From positions 1 to 5,235 of the forward strand of contig JAUYOQ010000043.1 of NCBI GenBank assembly GCA_030697975.1: a stretch of DNA of 5,235 bases, given 5' to 3'. Source of the DNA: Nitrosopumilaceae archaeon. Lineage in GTDB: Archaea; Thermoproteota; Nitrososphaeria; Nitrososphaerales; Nitrosopumilaceae. Of this stretch, positions 4,404 through 5,235 are shown piece by piece. How positions within the stretch are numbered: position 1 is the first letter of the stretch; every line of letters starts with the position of its first letter. The notes under the pieces were generated by a model. It had not been told where the DNA came from, made no database searches, and worked only from the letters and a program-made list of their open reading frames with translations. The position numbers and the translations under genes are program-made.

Positions 4404-5235
4404 TTGAATATACAATTTGATGTAGTAGTAGTTGGAGCGGGGCCTGCTGGGGCATCTGCAGCATATAGTGCTGCAAAAAACAATTGCAGCGTAGCCTTGC
4501 TTGAAAAGGAAGAGACTATAGCGCAAACAGTTCGCACAAGCGGTGTAACATGGATAGAAGACACAAAATCTTTTGGAATTCCTGCTGATTGTTACAATCC
4601 AATAAAAAATTATACATTTTGTTCGCCAAACAACGAAGTAACAATAAGCGATACCAAGCCACGTGCTGCAGTGCTAGATGTAAGAAAAACATATCGATTT
4701 TTGGCAGAACAAGCAATCAAAGAAGGCGCCATACTATTTGTTAATGCCAATGCAACAAGTGCAGTTACAGATTCTAGTGGAAAAATTACTGGCATCAAAG
4801 CTAGTTTGGCAAAAGAAGAGATTGTTTTTCAATCAAAAGTGGTAATAGATGCAAGTGGTTTTCAGTCTGTTATAGCAAAATCATTAGGCCTTGTATCACA
4901 GTGGAAAAAATTTGGTGCAGGTGCAGAGTATGAGGCAACTGTTGAAAACATTGATTCAGATACGTGGTATCTTATGGTTGGCCAGCAATATTCTCCTTCT
5001 GGATATGCATGGATTTTTCCAGTTGGTGACAATAAAGTACGGATAGGAGTAGGCATTGGAAAACCTGACTCTGGGATTGATCCCACTCAAAGGCTAGATG
5101 AAATTATAGAAAAAAAGCTTGGCCCTATCAAAAGGCTTGGAAAGATATCACCTATTGAGTTCCATTATGGACTTATACCAAATGACGGTCTTGCAAGAAA
5201 AACTGCATATGATAATTTGATGTTAGTTGGCGATG
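4404..5235 (+). CDS. Geranylgeranyl reductase family flavoprotein (3' truncated by window edge)
   Basis: The visible 277 residues are about two thirds of a typical member (roughly 390-450). An N-terminal FAD-binding Rossmann motif GAGPAG (11-16) is followed by Glu34 at the end of the second strand (LLEK). Further on are VVIDASG (147-153), the family-typical GYAWIFPVGD block (200-209) with the RIGVGIG strand, and LMLVGD (272-277), which starts the second FAD motif just as the window ends. Such enzymes saturate geranylgeranyl chains of archaeal ether lipids or related isoprenoids at the membrane. The region that in many homologues carries a cysteine (CGEG-like) here reads RTSGV (44-48). The start must be TTG 4404: an in-frame TAA lies at 4398-4400 and the next in-frame ATG is nearly 190 codons in. 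A TATA-like box 27 bp upstream agrees. Thaumarchaea usually carry several paralogues, so the exact substrate is open. Confidence 0.9.
   Translation, partial: MNIQFDVVVVGAGPAGASAAYSAAKNNCSVALLEKEETIAQTVRTSGVTWIEDTKSFGIPADCYNPIKNYTFCSPNNEVTISDTKPRAAVLDVRKTYRFLAEQAIKEGAILFVNANATSAVTDSSGKITGIKASLAKEEIVFQSKVVIDASGFQSVIAKSLGLVSQWKKFGAGAEYEATVENIDSDTWYLMVGQQYSPSGYAWIFPVGDNKVRIGVGIGKPDSGIDPTQRLDEIIEKKLGPIKRLGKISPIEFHYGLIPNDGLARKTAYDNLMLVGD

Noticed and set aside
4158..5086. Minus-strand frames under the CCHC protein and geranylgeranyl reductase
   Set aside because: They are antisense to clear coding sequence. The longest (4158-4526) runs across two genes and the promoter between them and shows no motif beyond chance cysteines.
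1..5235. Defence island, mobile element, CRISPR array, toxin-antitoxin pair or RNA gene
   Set aside because: I saw no array-like repeats, terminal inverted repeats, transposase or integrase motifs, tRNA cloverleaf or nuclease-antitoxin arrangement. The genes look like ordinary archaeal chromosome with several uncharacterised small proteins.

Overview
The window looks like a stretch of chromosome from an AT-rich archaeon, most likely an ammonia-oxidising thaumarchaeon (Nitrososphaerota, Nitrosopumilus/Nitrosarchaeum-like). The indications are a DUF99 (endonuclease dU) gene and a geranylgeranyl-reductase gene (both archaeal hallmarks), small C2H2-type zinc-finger proteins, and TATA-like boxes centred about 23-30 bp upstream of start codons with no Shine-Dalgarno, i.e. 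leaderless first genes. The two genes that sit second in a transcript do have a Shine-Dalgarno. The lineage is inferred from these traits and from overall protein flavour, not from a database match. No tRNA, rRNA, CRISPR array, insertion sequence, integrase or attachment site was seen. Coding density is very high: the longest gap between genes is about 85 bp.

Layout. (1) 2-94, +: last 30 codons of an unidentified gene, ending tail-to-tail with (2) 91-570, -: a four-helix membrane protein with a CSCG motif. (3) 621-794, -: a 57-residue C2H2-like zinc-finger protein, and (4) 832-1206, -: a 124-residue protein with a C-terminal C2H2 finger. Each of these has its own TATA-like box and a perfect palindrome between that box and the start. 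(5) 1287-1691 and (6) 1696-2571, +: a two-gene operon of an unrecognised 134-residue protein and a beta-hydroxyacid dehydrogenase / semialdehyde-reductase-type enzyme. (7) 2630-3391, +: a FabG-like short-chain dehydrogenase with its own leaderless promoter, ending tail-to-tail with (8) 3388-3960, -: the DUF99 protein. Upstream of and overlapping (8) is (9) 3938-4063, -: a 41-residue single-helix membrane peptide that appears to be the first gene of the DUF99 transcript. (10) 4148-4366, +: a 72-residue protein with a CCHC metal-binding pattern. (11) 4404-5235, +: the first 277 codons of a geranylgeranyl-reductase-family flavoprotein that starts with TTG and runs off the end.

How the genes may work together. 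The clearest functional pairings are the 1287/1696 operon (small protein plus NAD(P)H-dependent reductase) and the 41-residue membrane peptide with DUF99. The two oxidoreductases and the lipid reductase all belong to reductive metabolism but are separately transcribed. I do not see a convincing multi-gene defence or mobile system. The most interesting items are the unrecognised small genes and the regulatory DNA between them.
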